NCBI GenBank assembly: GCA_949289305.1
Contig: CASENB010000024.1
Span: 39,136 to 103,135, forward strand
DNA from: an uncultured Spirochaetales bacterium
Lineage (GTDB): Bacteria; Spirochaetota; Spirochaetia; Sphaerochaetales; Sphaerochaetaceae
Direction: 5' to 3'
Length of the DNA stretch: 64,000 nucleotides
The notes under the pieces are model-generated. The model did not search any database, was not told the origin of the DNA, and worked only from the letters and a program-made list of their open reading frames with translations. Position numbers and translations under genes: made by a program. Numbering within the stretch: the first letter of the stretch is position 1; every line of letters begins with the position of its first letter. Shown one piece after another: positions 16,929-26,147 of the stretch.

Positions 16929-18101
16929 ATGAGAAAAGCGTTAACCATGATAATGATGGCTTTATTTATACTTCTTCCCCTGAATTCGATAGGTTTTGGA
17001 TATCATGTTTTAGATATAAACACAAGTCCAAATTTCAGCATTGGCGGGCATTTCGAACTTCCTGTCTCTGTTGTTTATCAGTTTAATTTTCCTATGCCAG
17101 ATTTCGTGAGAGGATCGGCTACTGTCCTTGCCTTCCGTCTGGATAATGGTCTTGACTTCAGAGAACTGAAACAGGATCCAGTAACTGGAAATCTGCTAAA
17201 AGATTCTGACAATCGATTCCCTGAACGTGATTATATGACTATGTATGACGAGTTCAATTTGGAGTTTTCCCAAGGACTAATGCATTTGGACTTTTCAGAT
17301 GAAGATCTTATTACTTTGAAGATTTCTGTAGACGGAAGATTTGAAAACGCATACGAAAGTCTTGATTATTTTTCTTCAAAGGACAATAGGGAAGGGCTTT
17401 TTCATACTATAAGCGATTCTGGAATTATTAACCGCAGTCCGTTTAGCGGAGATTTTCTTTCTGGCACTCCTGAACTCTCAGGCTCCAGATCTGTATTCCA
17501 GCTTTCGTTTTCTGCAGGGCTTGATATCAACTTAATGAGGGATGATGAGACAGAGAAGAAAGGCTTTAAATTTTCTTCTTATTTCAGATGGACTCCGCCA
17601 TGGCTTCAGTTTTTTACAGACACTGCGGATTTTATTTTGTGGAAGAACTCTCTGGATCTGGCATGGACATTCTTCAGTTTTAATATGACGGACAATTTGA
17701 GAGCCGTAAGCCTGATGCTTGAGAATAAAACGGAATATAGGTATGTAAGCGGAGAGAAGGTGCCGTATTATGCAACTGATGCAGAGATTTGGGAAGCATA
17801 TGCCCTTCCAACAGAACACATGATAACAAACAGCACTGAACTTGTGCTCTTTGGACCTCAGCTTGGAGCGAAAGACTTCTATCCTTATGTTTCTGGTTTT
17901 TTTGATTGCGCCTATAATTTTGGTAATGTAGTTAACTCAAGCGAGCATATCGACGGAGATTTTATAATGAGTTATGGCTTCAGAGCCGAGCTTATAATAT
18001 TTAACGTCTCTACCGTTTATTACGAGATTGGCTTTGTCTCTGAAAATTTTGGAGATATGTCATCGCCTATACAGAAATTTGGATTCAGGGTGGGAATATG
18101 A
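16929..18101 (+). CDS. Exported beta-barrel-type protein, second of four
   Basis: A 390-residue exported protein. The start at 16929 follows a strong SD (GGAGGAAAG), and a signal peptide (MRKALTMIMMALFILLPLNS) occupies residues 1-20. A longer frame running into the previous gene lacks these signals. The mature region has barrel-like strand periodicity and ends KFGFRVGI. It shares the VPYY and GNVVN blocks with the preceding protein, suggesting an old tandem duplication. Its stop overlaps the next ATG (ATGA), indicating coupled translation. Likely an outer-membrane or periplasmic surface protein; function unknown. Confidence 0.8.
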   Translation: MRKALTMIMMALFILLPLNSIGFGYHVLDINTSPNFSIGGHFELPVSVVYQFNFPMPDFVRGSATVLAFRLDNGLDFRELKQDPVTGNLLKDSDNRFPERDYMTMYDEFNLEFSQGLMHLDFSDEDLITLKISVDGRFENAYESLDYFSSKDNREGLFHTISDSGIINRSPFSGDFLSGTPELSGSRSVFQLSFSAGLDINLMRDDETEKKGFKFSSYFRWTPPWLQFFTDTADFILWKNSLDLAWTFFSFNMTDNLRAVSLMLENKTEYRYVSGEKVPYYATDAEIWEAYALPTEHMITNSTELVLFGPQLGAKDFYPYVSGFFDCAYNFGNVVNSSEHIDGDFIMSYGFRAELIIFNVSTVYYEIGFVSENFGDMSSPIQKFGFRVGI

Positions 18102-18772
18102 AAAAAGGCATACTGGTTTTCATAATGCTTTTAGTCAGCTTCAGTCTCTTTGCAACAGAGTATAGCGTAGATTTTTTAGGATATTGGAGCTATGAGACAA
18201 ACATGTTTTCAAATCCTCTTCCTAAGAATGGAGGAAATGACTTCCTTGAAAATAAGGTGGAAAACCCATATTACAAAAGAACCGACGCTGGCGGAAAGAT
18301 AAATTTAAATATGTTCTTTATTCCTGAGAGCAGAGCAGGGCTTACATTCTCTTTTTCATTTGGTTACCCTCTGACAGCTATTGAGTCCGTCCCTGTTAAG
18401 GAGGATGAGAGCGTCAGCTTTGATGACGGGCCTTGGCATTATGAGGAGAGGGATGCTCTTTCTAGCCAAAAAGGCAGGATATCCTTGGGCGTTGGCGGAA
18501 TTTTCCGATATTATAATTCATTTGTAGAGATAGGTTCTTCTATCAGGGCTGTGATATCGACATTCGATTACTTTAGGACTTTCAATATAGGTGTAGAAGC
18601 CGAACCGTTTTTTAAACTTTATTTCAGGGATTTTTTCTATGTTGGAGTAGGCGCCTCTTTCACCGCTCATATATTCCATTTTATTTTTAGTGTAGACCAA
18701 TTTTATGAGAAAGGGTATAGTGCTATTTCCGTAACGCCTTATGTAGGTTTTGGTATCAGGTTTGGAGCATAA
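18098..18772 (+). CDS. Exported beta-barrel-type protein, third of four
   Basis: A 224-residue protein with a clear signal peptide (MKKGILVFIMLLVSFSLFA, cleavage near 19-20). The mature part is aromatic and glycine-rich (VGVGASFTAHIFHF) and ends VTPYVGFGIRFGA, a typical outer-membrane barrel C-terminus. It overlaps the second gene by four bases and is followed after six bases by the fourth, so all four should be one transcript. Size suggests an eight-stranded barrel. I recognise no named family. Confidence 0.78.
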   Translation: MKKGILVFIMLLVSFSLFATEYSVDFLGYWSYETNMFSNPLPKNGGNDFLENKVENPYYKRTDAGGKINLNMFFIPESRAGLTFSFSFGYPLTAIESVPVKEDESVSFDDGPWHYEERDALSSQKGRISLGVGGIFRYYNSFVEIGSSIRAVISTFDYFRTFNIGVEAEPFFKLYFRDFFYVGVGASFTAHIFHFIFSVDQFYEKGYSAISVTPYVGFGIRFGA

Positions 18773-18778
18773 TTGTTT

Positions 18779-19405
18779 ATGAGAAAGGCTTTGTTTGTTT
18801 TTGCATTATTTGTTGCTGTTTCATCTTCTGCATTTTCCCATCAGATACATCTTGGTGCTGGTTTTATGGCCGAATATGATTATGTTTCATCTGATAGAAG
18901 CGATGAGTTTCTGACAATGCAGAAGGAGAACACTTCAATTAACAATATAAGGCGGCTAGGACTTGGACTGTCTTTTGCATATTATCCTTATGATCCAATT
19001 CAGATCGGAGTTGTTGCGAATTATCAATTGAAGCTTCCAACCGGTGTTAAATGGTCAGATGGAAGCGATTCCTCCTATATTTGCAGGACGTTTATGGCGG
19101 AACACAATTTTAATATTGGCGCATCTTATAACGTAATGTTTACTAAAGATCTTGGAATGTATGTAGATGCTGGAGCAAGTATCGTTATTCATACGATTCC
19201 AAACCATAATAATGCGAACGACAGAAGGGAAGTCGTCTATTCTTCATTCGATGAGTACGGAGTTTATGCAGATCTCGGAATAATGGTCAAACACAAGGCG
19301 TCTTTCTATAAGGTAGGCCTTACTGGAGATATGATTCTTTCAAATAACGACATTGGCCTTTCCTTTGCAATAAAGATATCGGGAGGTTATTCTTTCTCTT
19401 TCTAA
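18779..19405 (+). CDS. Exported beta-barrel-type protein, fourth of four
   Basis: A 208-residue protein with signal peptide MRKALFVFALFVAVSSSAFS (1-20). I chose the ATG at 18779 over the TTG at 18773. GGAG lies 11-14 bases upstream inside the end of the previous gene. Strand-like periodicity continues to a C-terminus of ISGGYSFSF, whose terminal Phe matches the Bam-recognition signal of outer-membrane barrels. As last gene of the operon it may form a complex with the other three, which is inference from order only. No family name can be given. Confidence 0.78.
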   Translation: MRKALFVFALFVAVSSSAFSHQIHLGAGFMAEYDYVSSDRSDEFLTMQKENTSINNIRRLGLGLSFAYYPYDPIQIGVVANYQLKLPTGVKWSDGSDSSYICRTFMAEHNFNIGASYNVMFTKDLGMYVDAGASIVIHTIPNHNNANDRREVVYSSFDEYGVYADLGIMVKHKASFYKVGLTGDMILSNNDIGLSFAIKISGGYSFSF

Positions 19406-19467
19406 AAATCGTCTGTTTTTGTAACTATTATCAAAACGGAATGTTATATATATAATATACAGGAAAA

Positions 19468-20739
19468 ATGAAGATAGCATTTGGCATTGAAGTTTTCTAC
19501 CCCGAGACTAACGGGGTAATTACAGCGACTATTAATTTAGCGAATAATCTCATCGACATGGGGCATGAGGTCTATTTTTTCGTGCCTAAGGATAAGCATT
19601 TTACAGACGACGTAATTGAGAAAGGAATCCATATAATACATGTTAATAACATACCATCTGGAATTTATAAGGGAGTTAAGCTTCTTCCTTACTGGGGATG
19701 GTATCTTGCAAAATATTTTAAGAAGTACCATTTCGATATAGTTCATAATACGGGCCCCTGGATGATGGGTATGGCGTTAAATCATGCGGCGCGCAGATTT
19801 CATGTTCCTGTTATCGCCACTCATCATACTTTAATCGATAACCCGATTTATATAAAGTACGCATTAAAGACAGAGACTCTTGCAAATGCTGCAACTGAGG
19901 CTATATGGCCTGTCGTCTTTCATCCTTTTTATCGCTTGGTATGGCTTATTACAGCCCCGAGCGAGGCAACGTGCGAGCAGCTTAGAGAAAGAGTTCCGGA
20001 TCATGAGGTGCGATATGTGTCAAACGGAATAGATATAGATCGCTTTAATCCGAATCGTCCGACTTTGCCTATGCCTAAAGCAATAGATGAGAGCTTCATA
20101 GGGGATAAAACGTTCCTTTTCGTAGGACGTCTTGGCTTTGAGAAGGCATTAGATGTTACGATAAAGGCATTTGCTGAGTGTAAAAAAAGAAATGAAGAGG
20201 CAAAACTTCTTATAATCGGAAGAGGTCCTGCAGAGCATGAATTAAAAGAGATCGCAAGGTATGAAGGCCTTATTGCGGGTAAGGATATCCTATTTACAGG
20301 ACTAATCCCTAATGACGAAGTAATCGGTTCTAAAATAATAAATAAGACGCTATGTTTTGTAACTGCTTCAGTTACGGAGAATCAGGCAATGACGGTTATT
20401 GAAGCTCTTTGTTCTGGATCTGCTGTAATCTGTGCGAATGTTCCTAATATGACAACGCTAGTTTCTGAGGATCAAGGATGGTATTTCGAAGGCGGAAACT
20501 ATCTTGATCTGGCAGATAAGATGGATTATGCGTTCAACCACATAGAAGAAGTCAAGGTAAAAAGGGCGAATGCATTGAAAAGCCTTGAAAAGTTTGACGG
20601 AAGATCTGTCGCAAAGCAATTTGAGGCTATTTATAAGGAACAGATTGAAAGAAAGAACAAAGGTTTTTATGTCCCCGGCGGAGAGAAACGAGCGAAAGTA
20701 TATTTAAAACAGCTTGAACAGGATTTTAAATATTATTAA
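19468..20739 (+). CDS. GT4-family glycosyltransferase (diacylglycerol glucosyltransferase-like)
   Basis: A 423-residue GT-B fold enzyme. The N-terminal domain starts MKIAFGIEVFYPETNGV with the conserved glycine loop and NLANNLIDMGHEV. ATHHTLIDNP (around 126-135) resembles the acceptor side of lipid glycosyltransferases. The C-terminal domain has VSNGIDIDRFNP, LFVGRLGFEKALD and an E-x7-E-type motif ENQAMTVIEAL for nucleotide-sugar binding. The order and motifs resemble bacterial alpha-monoglucosyl-diacylglycerol synthases, which make membrane glycolipids at the inner membrane; this specificity is inference. A single gene with SD CAGGAAAA, convergent with the lipoprotein gene at 20841. Confidence 0.85.
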   Translation: MKIAFGIEVFYPETNGVITATINLANNLIDMGHEVYFFVPKDKHFTDDVIEKGIHIIHVNNIPSGIYKGVKLLPYWGWYLAKYFKKYHFDIVHNTGPWMMGMALNHAARRFHVPVIATHHTLIDNPIYIKYALKTETLANAATEAIWPVVFHPFYRLVWLITAPSEATCEQLRERVPDHEVRYVSNGIDIDRFNPNRPTLPMPKAIDESFIGDKTFLFVGRLGFEKALDVTIKAFAECKKRNEEAKLLIIGRGPAEHELKEIARYEGLIAGKDILFTGLIPNDEVIGSKIINKTLCFVTASVTENQAMTVIEALCSGSAVICANVPNMTTLVSEDQGWYFEGGNYLDLADKMDYAFNHIEEVKVKRANALKSLEKFDGRSVAKQFEAIYKEQIERKNKGFYVPGGEKRAKVYLKQLEQDFKYY

Positions 20740-20840
20740 TGGATATGCAAAAGATTTCATGAGTAAATGACCGTCGAAGAGTACGGCGGCCATTTCCCCT
20801 GATTTAGTTTATTGCAATAAAATGCCATAGATTATGTATT

Positions 20841-21422
20841 TTAATTGAGCCCCAAATATTCCCACATTTTTCTTGGAAGTTCCCTGTCTCTATCTATTTC
20901 AGGATAATATTCGTCTGTCAGAGGTACTAAGATTATTTTCGTACCTTCCTTTATTTTGAGGTTCCAATTATTGTCATAATAATCTTCTTTATCATTAGTG
21001 TACTCAGAGTCTAAATAAACAATAACTTTACCAGAATACTTCTCTTTGCTATGGTTAGGATTATCTGATGTACGGAATACTAAATTATCTATATGGTAAC
21101 TATAATATGGCCTATCATAGTCGTGATCATAATAGCGATCTCTATAGTATTCAACATGCTCGTAATACCCATTAAGTGTTGCTATTAGTTTCTCAGGTTC
21201 GTTGTCTGGCTTTAAAGGATCTTTTATGTATATATTTAGAACAGCATTTTCATTTCCACTTGAAATGATTAATTCATAAGTTAGGCTTCCTCTTTGGCAA
21301 ATATAACGGCCGTCAATTAATTGGCTATGCCTTATTTCATTATAACTTAGGGCATTTGGATCGTATATGCAACTTACGGTAAGTAATAAAGCAATGAAAA
21401 CGGTAATGATTATCTTTTTCAT
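20841..21422 (-). CDS. Small predicted lipoprotein, unknown function
   Basis: A 193-residue protein beginning MKKIIITVFIALLLTVSC: charged start, hydrophobic core and a lipobox (LTVSC, Cys18) for lipidation and membrane anchoring. The start at 21422 follows AGGGGT. The mature protein contains a striking Tyr/Asp/Arg-rich patch (YYRDRYYDHDYDRPYYSYH, about 92-110) and then short beta-like segments. I recognise no family. It stands alone between a glycosyltransferase and a MATE gene, in the opposite direction to both. Confidence 0.72.
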   Translation of the reverse strand: MKKIIITVFIALLLTVSCIYDPNALSYNEIRHSQLIDGRYICQRGSLTYELIISSGNENAVLNIYIKDPLKPDNEPEKLIATLNGYYEHVEYYRDRYYDHDYDRPYYSYHIDNLVFRTSDNPNHSKEKYSGKVIVYLDSEYTNDKEDYYDNNWNLKIKEGTKIILVPLTDEYYPEIDRDRELPRKMWEYLGLN

Positions 21423-21592
21423 AATTACCCCTAGTAATAGCATAAAAGAAAAAGAATACTTTGAGTAGTACTTTTTGTATTGTTTTTTGTGAACTAAAAA
21501 TGTTTATATAAAAATAATGAATTTGTAGATTATGGAAAATTGCTTAGGTTCCTCTGGACATGGCAACTTAGATTCCATAAAGTTATCCTGTT

Positions 21593-22936
21593 ATGGATAT
21601 GAATTCTGATTTTACAAGTGGCAGCATATTTAAAAAATTAACATTATTCATGTTTCCAGTTTTAGGATCTTTAATACTTCAAGCCATGTATGGCGCTGTA
21701 GATGTCATGATGGTCGGATGGTTCGGGACCACAGAAGGGCTTTCAGGCGTTTCTACGGGATCTAGCATAATTAATCTCGTTACCTTTGTGCTTTCAGGAC
21801 TGGCCATGGGCATAACGGTTATAACGGGAAGGTATTTGGGGGAGAAGAACGAAGATAAGATCGGGTCTCTTATAGGATCGTCTATCGCATTCTTTGCTAT
21901 CATAGGAATTATATTGACTTTCATTTTAATCATATTCGCCCGTCCTATATCGATATTGATGCAAGCACCTGCAGAGGCTATAGATTCTACCGTAAACTAC
22001 GTAAGGATTTGTGGCGCAGGCATTCTCTTTATAATTGCCTACAATGTTATTTCCTGTATTTTCAGAGGGCTTGGAAATTCCAGACTGCCTCTCTTATTCG
22101 TATTGATTGCATGCATAGTAAACATAATAGGCGATTATGTATTGATTGCGATATTCAAAATGGATGAGTCAGGCGCTGCTCTTGCCACTGTTGCCGCTCA
22201 GGCTATAAGCGTGATACTTTCCCTTATAATCTTAAAGAGGCAGAAACTGCCTTTCTCTATCAAGAAGGGTGATATTAGATTGAATGACGAGCTTAAGGGG
22301 TTGCTTGTTGTCGGAACTCCCGTAGCTCTTCAGGAACTGCTTACGCAGATATCTTTTCTAGCGTTAGTCGCATTTATAAACAGAATAGGGCTCGAGGCCT
22401 CTTCTGGGTATGGCGTGGCAAACAAGATCGTGAATTTCGTAATGCTGATTCCTTCTTCTCTGATGCAGTCCATGAGTTCTTTCGTTGCTCAGAACGTAGG
22501 TGCTAAGAGGGAGGACAGGGCGAAGAAAGCACTTGTTACTGGAATGAGCATTGGGGTTGTGATAGGCGTATTTGTTTTTTATGCGGCATACTTTCATGGC
22601 GACGTGCTGAGTTCTATCTTCAGTCGTGACACTAGGGTTATAGAAAGAAGTTTCGAGTACCTCAGAGGATTTGCTTTTGAAGCCGTCGTAACTAGCGTGC
22701 TTTTTTCTTTTATCGGGTATTTCAATGGTCATCAGCAGACTTTGTTCGTAATGATACAGGCGATTATGCAGACCCTTTTAGTCAGGTTGCCGTTTGCTTA
22801 CATTATGAGTGTTCAAGAAAGCCCGAGTCTTGCAAGGATAGGCCTTGCGGCCCCTCTTGCAACGGTGTTTGGAATTGTGCTTAACGTGATTTACTTTATT
22901 TATTTTTCGCGTCGAATCAGCTCAACGCGCTTGTAA
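21593..22936 (+). CDS. MATE-family efflux transporter
   Basis: A 447-residue, twelve-helix inner-membrane antiporter. The N-terminus (FKKLTLFMFPVLGSLILQAMYGAVDVMMVGWF) is the classical MATE first-helix signature, and the second half repeats the fold (VGTPVALQELLTQISFLAL). Length is standard (440-460). MATE pumps export cationic drugs or metabolites using Na+ or H+. No regulator is adjacent. Its 3' end overlaps the convergent gpsA by 20 bases. A second MATE gene, a different subgroup, lies at 33127. No SD is obvious before the ATG. Confidence 0.93.
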   Translation: MDMNSDFTSGSIFKKLTLFMFPVLGSLILQAMYGAVDVMMVGWFGTTEGLSGVSTGSSIINLVTFVLSGLAMGITVITGRYLGEKNEDKIGSLIGSSIAFFAIIGIILTFILIIFARPISILMQAPAEAIDSTVNYVRICGAGILFIIAYNVISCIFRGLGNSRLPLLFVLIACIVNIIGDYVLIAIFKMDESGAALATVAAQAISVILSLIILKRQKLPFSIKKGDIRLNDELKGLLVVGTPVALQELLTQISFLALVAFINRIGLEASSGYGVANKIVNFVMLIPSSLMQSMSSFVAQNVGAKREDRAKKALVTGMSIGVVIGVFVFYAAYFHGDVLSSIFSRDTRVIERSFEYLRGFAFEAVVTSVLFSFIGYFNGHQQTLFVMIQAIMQTLLVRLPFAYIMSVQESPSLARIGLAAPLATVFGIVLNVIYFIYFSRRISSTRL

Positions 22937-23873
22937 TGTAATCGTTTAAGCTGCTGTTCTCGTATATTAGCTTATATAATGCGATAACAAGGGGAAACTC
23001 GTCTTCTTTCCCCTCTTTTCTTACTTTTTCTCCAATGAGCTTTATAGTTCTTTTCCCTTCAATTACGGTTGCTCCTCCCTTTTCATCGTATGAAAAGCCT
23101 TTTCCAATCAGCATCCCGAAGGTTCTGTTTCTTGACAGATCATTCAAGCTTGTAAGCCCGAGATCCCCTATGCCGCAGTAACGGAAGATAGCCTCTTCAT
23201 CACACTCAAACAGATGTAAAAGGCCTCTCATCTCGTTTACCGCTTTCGTGTATACGAGGAAGTCCACGTTAGGACTGTTATAACGGCCTGATACAAGGCC
23301 TATTGCAATTGCATACATGTTCTTTAGTATGCTTGCCAATTCGACTGCTCTTACATCTTTGCTGTAGTCCAATGAGAATCCCGTATTTGCTATTATATAT
23401 GTCTTGAAATATTCGTAATCCTCTCTCTTTCCGCCGAATGTGAATGCGGTGGGAAATCCGTTAAGAGTCTCTATGGCGAATGAAGGACCTTTCATGCTTG
23501 CAGTGCGGGAGAATGGAATTTTCTCAGTTATAAATGCTCCGTCGTCACTCATTCCTTTCGCAAGATTGACTACGAGGGGATTTTTCTTTGTATGTTTTTT
23601 CATCTCAAGTGAGAAACTAACAATTGCCTTTGAAGGTATTACTAACATTATTACGTCAGCATTCTCGAATACTGAATATGATGAGCTTGCTCCTATCGCC
23701 TGATTTAAAAAACGGGTAGGGAAGTACTTCGTATTTCTGTGATCACTGCTAATCTCTTTTGCCACATCTTCTTCGATTGTATGTAGAATTACCTTGTTGT
23801 CCGTATTCCATGCTAAGCGCTCTGCAACGCTTGTGCCGAATGTTCCAGCTCCTGCTATTACTATGTTGTTCAT
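22917..23873 (-). CDS. gpsA: Glycerol-3-phosphate dehydrogenase [NAD(P)+]
   Basis: A 318-residue cytosolic enzyme reducing dihydroxyacetone phosphate to sn-glycerol 3-phosphate for phospholipid synthesis. The Rossmann loop GAGTFGTS (8-15), NLAKGM, MKGPSFAIE and SILKNMYAIAIG (with the catalytic Lys) are all GpsA signatures. GIGDLGLT and SRNRTFG near the C-terminus are also conserved. Length is slightly short of the usual 330 but complete. It overlaps the alpha-galactosidase gene by four bases (ATGA), so the two are co-transcribed, and it overlaps the MATE gene end to end. Confidence 0.93.
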   Translation of the reverse strand: MNNIVIAGAGTFGTSVAERLAWNTDNKVILHTIEEDVAKEISSDHRNTKYFPTRFLNQAIGASSSYSVFENADVIMLVIPSKAIVSFSLEMKKHTKKNPLVVNLAKGMSDDGAFITEKIPFSRTASMKGPSFAIETLNGFPTAFTFGGKREDYEYFKTYIIANTGFSLDYSKDVRAVELASILKNMYAIAIGLVSGRYNSPNVDFLVYTKAVNEMRGLLHLFECDEEAIFRYCGIGDLGLTSLNDLSRNRTFGMLIGKGFSYDEKGGATVIEGKRTIKLIGEKVRKEGKEDEFPLVIALYKLIYENSSLNDYITSALS

Positions 23874-26101
23874 TTGACTTTCCTTATTATATAGAGTCTT
23901 GAGCTATAGTCTTCCATCTTCCTCATGTTCTCTGTGAAGAAGCCGACTCCGCTCTTATCAGATAGTGCGAGGCCTGCCCACTTCAATGCATCTCCATATG
24001 CATCGTAACATTCGATTTCCAGCGGGTATGCAAGCTCTTCGCTCTCGCTCTGCACGTGGCCTCTTGTGTAAATTCTGTATTTATAATCTTCTTTTGCGTC
24101 CCTTACGTAAAGACGCTCTTTAATTCTGTTGACTGAGCATCTTTTGAGCAGATATAAAACGATTATCGTCTCTCTGTCTTTGCTTGCGGCACTCCAGATT
24201 ACCCTGTCTGACGATTCTTCCGTTCTGATCGTACCGAACTGTATGGCCTCGCGGTACATCTTATAAAACTCTAGCTCCTCTCTTATCTCTTTCTCTTCAA
24301 GCTCGTTTAACTTGTTTAAATCCATGGAGTATTCAAATGCCGTGAATACTGACGAATTGAATTTGCTCTCTAAAGGAGTAGATCTGAACGTGTACTTATC
24401 TGGCGATTCTGCAACTGTAACAAGACTTGCATATTCGGGATAGAACAGTCTTAGGCCTTCAATGCTGCTTAGTCTTGAAATTGCATCTGTGTTCTCAGTC
24501 GCCCTGATAATAGAAGAGTATGCAAGCATAGCAAGATCAAAGCGTCCAGGACCGTTGAAACTGGTTTCTATTATGATCGACGGATATTTCTCTCTAATGG
24601 TGTTTAATACGTTATATACTCCCATTATATATTTATGAGAGAGGGTTCCGTTTTCAAAGCTTATCTCCGAAGGATGGCGGGACTTATCATATCTCAGGTA
24701 ATCAAGGCGTGTGGTTTCTATTATATCCGATAACGTTTTAATAGCCCATTCTTGAACATCGTTCCTGCTGAAGTCTAGGAGGAAATCATCGCCTCTGGAA
24801 CTATAATCTCTTTTCTTACCATCGTTTAAAACCCAGTCCTTGTGCTTTTGATAAAGATTGCTTCTGATGCTTACTGTTTCGATATCGAAATAAAGACCGA
24901 ATAACAAGCCCATGCGATGTATGTTTGTCGCAAGCATCTTCAATCCCTGAGGAAACTTCATCGGATTTACATACCAGTCTCCCAGGCTTTCAGTATCGTC
25001 CCTTCTTACTCCGAACCAGCCGTCATCTAGGATGAACGTTTCAAAGCCTAAATCAGAAGCCTTTTTTGCTAATGAGAGGATTTTATCTTCATTTATATCA
25101 AGTCCAAGCGCCCTTGTTGAAAATAGGGCGGGGCGCACTCTGTTTTTCCAGTTCGACCTCATTATTAGGGATCTTACTGCTTCTTTAAAATTGTCAGACG
25201 CATCATTAAGCCCTTTTTCGGAATATGTTATGATAGCCTCTGGACTTTCAAATTCTTCTCCCTTTTTCAACGGCCAAGAGAATGTTTCCTCATTAATGCC
25301 GCTTACTATGTGCAGCTTTCCATCTTCTAAGGTTTCGATGCTTGTTTTAAAATCTGACGAGTATAAGAGGCTTAAGATGTAGCACTCGCCTCTGTTGCTG
25401 AGAATAGAGAACGTATTGTTCTGGTTAAATCCAGTTGCCATTGAGACGGATGACAGTTCTCTCTTCCCTGAACTAAGTTTTTCCTTGATGACGTTGTTTT
25501 CTCTGAGGTACGCCCCTTGCAGCGTTATTAGTTCATATTCCATTGATGGAAGATCAAGCTGAAGCGATGCTGCTTTTTCTATTACGATCTCTTCATCTCC
25601 GTCGTTTCTGATTATCGTTCTTCTTGCAATGACATCCTCTTTTTCAAAGATGGTGTAGCAAAGGATGAGGCTTATTTTCTCGCTCTTATCTTCTAGAAGA
25701 ATTTCTACGCTTTCTGCATCCTTCTCTTTTAGAGCCTGGGGAAGCGTAGATTTATTATACTTCTTGACTCCCTGGTATTTTTTTATCTCTCTTACTTTGA
25801 AATCCAGAGTTCTTTTCCCTCTAATTTTTACAAGAGGAGATTTATAATCGCCTTTTCCTTCTGTAGAGGCTTCAAGAGAGATGCTATTTAAATCGAGGGT
25901 GGGATACTCTTCGCTGTAGCTGATAGCAGATGGAGATTTTGAGAAATTCTTTTCACTTATCGCTTTTTCGCTTTCTGTTATGTTTTCAAGCCTTTTTGCG
26001 TAATAAAAATGCTCTGCCTGCCCGCTTTTTAAGACGTTTATTATATAGCTTGTCCTATCTCCTTTTAAGTGTATTAATCTGCTATCGCTAATTTCTATCA
26101 T
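23870..26101 (-). CDS. Alpha-galactosidase, GH36 family (divergent)
   Basis: About 743 residues, normal for GH36, from the ATG at 26101 preceded by AGAGG. The N-terminal beta-sandwich (1-300) is followed by the TIM barrel: RPALFSTRALGLD, FILDDGWFG, LGDWYVNP, KFPQGL and GLYFDIE. The nucleophile Asp lies in YLRYDKSR. The acid/base block reads GPGRFDLAML followed by ATENTDA, where most GH36 enzymes have S-D-N-T-D. The usual Asp is thus replaced by Glu, so activity may be altered. No signal peptide, so it acts on imported oligosaccharides (melibiose/raffinose type). Coupled to gpsA and divergent from the gene at 26148, which may share the carbohydrate function. Confidence 0.88.
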   Translation of the reverse strand: MIEISDSRLIHLKGDRTSYIINVLKSGQAEHFYYAKRLENITESEKAISEKNFSKSPSAISYSEEYPTLDLNSISLEASTEGKGDYKSPLVKIRGKRTLDFKVREIKKYQGVKKYNKSTLPQALKEKDAESVEILLEDKSEKISLILCYTIFEKEDVIARRTIIRNDGDEEIVIEKAASLQLDLPSMEYELITLQGAYLRENNVIKEKLSSGKRELSSVSMATGFNQNNTFSILSNRGECYILSLLYSSDFKTSIETLEDGKLHIVSGINEETFSWPLKKGEEFESPEAIITYSEKGLNDASDNFKEAVRSLIMRSNWKNRVRPALFSTRALGLDINEDKILSLAKKASDLGFETFILDDGWFGVRRDDTESLGDWYVNPMKFPQGLKMLATNIHRMGLLFGLYFDIETVSIRSNLYQKHKDWVLNDGKKRDYSSRGDDFLLDFSRNDVQEWAIKTLSDIIETTRLDYLRYDKSRHPSEISFENGTLSHKYIMGVYNVLNTIREKYPSIIIETSFNGPGRFDLAMLAYSSIIRATENTDAISRLSSIEGLRLFYPEYASLVTVAESPDKYTFRSTPLESKFNSSVFTAFEYSMDLNKLNELEEKEIREELEFYKMYREAIQFGTIRTEESSDRVIWSAASKDRETIIVLYLLKRCSVNRIKERLYVRDAKEDYKYRIYTRGHVQSESEELAYPLEIECYDAYGDALKWAGLALSDKSGVGFFTENMRKMEDYSSRLYIIRKVK

Positions 26102-26147
26102 TAAAGGCCTCTTGATGGTATTATAATATAGAAAAGAGGGTTTTTCC

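Noticed and set aside
20761..20810. Short frame MTVEEYGGHFP and a hairpin CCGTCG/CGGCGG after the GT4 gene
   Set aside because: Only eleven codons and no SD. The hairpin has no T-run on either side, so I do not call it a gene or a terminator.
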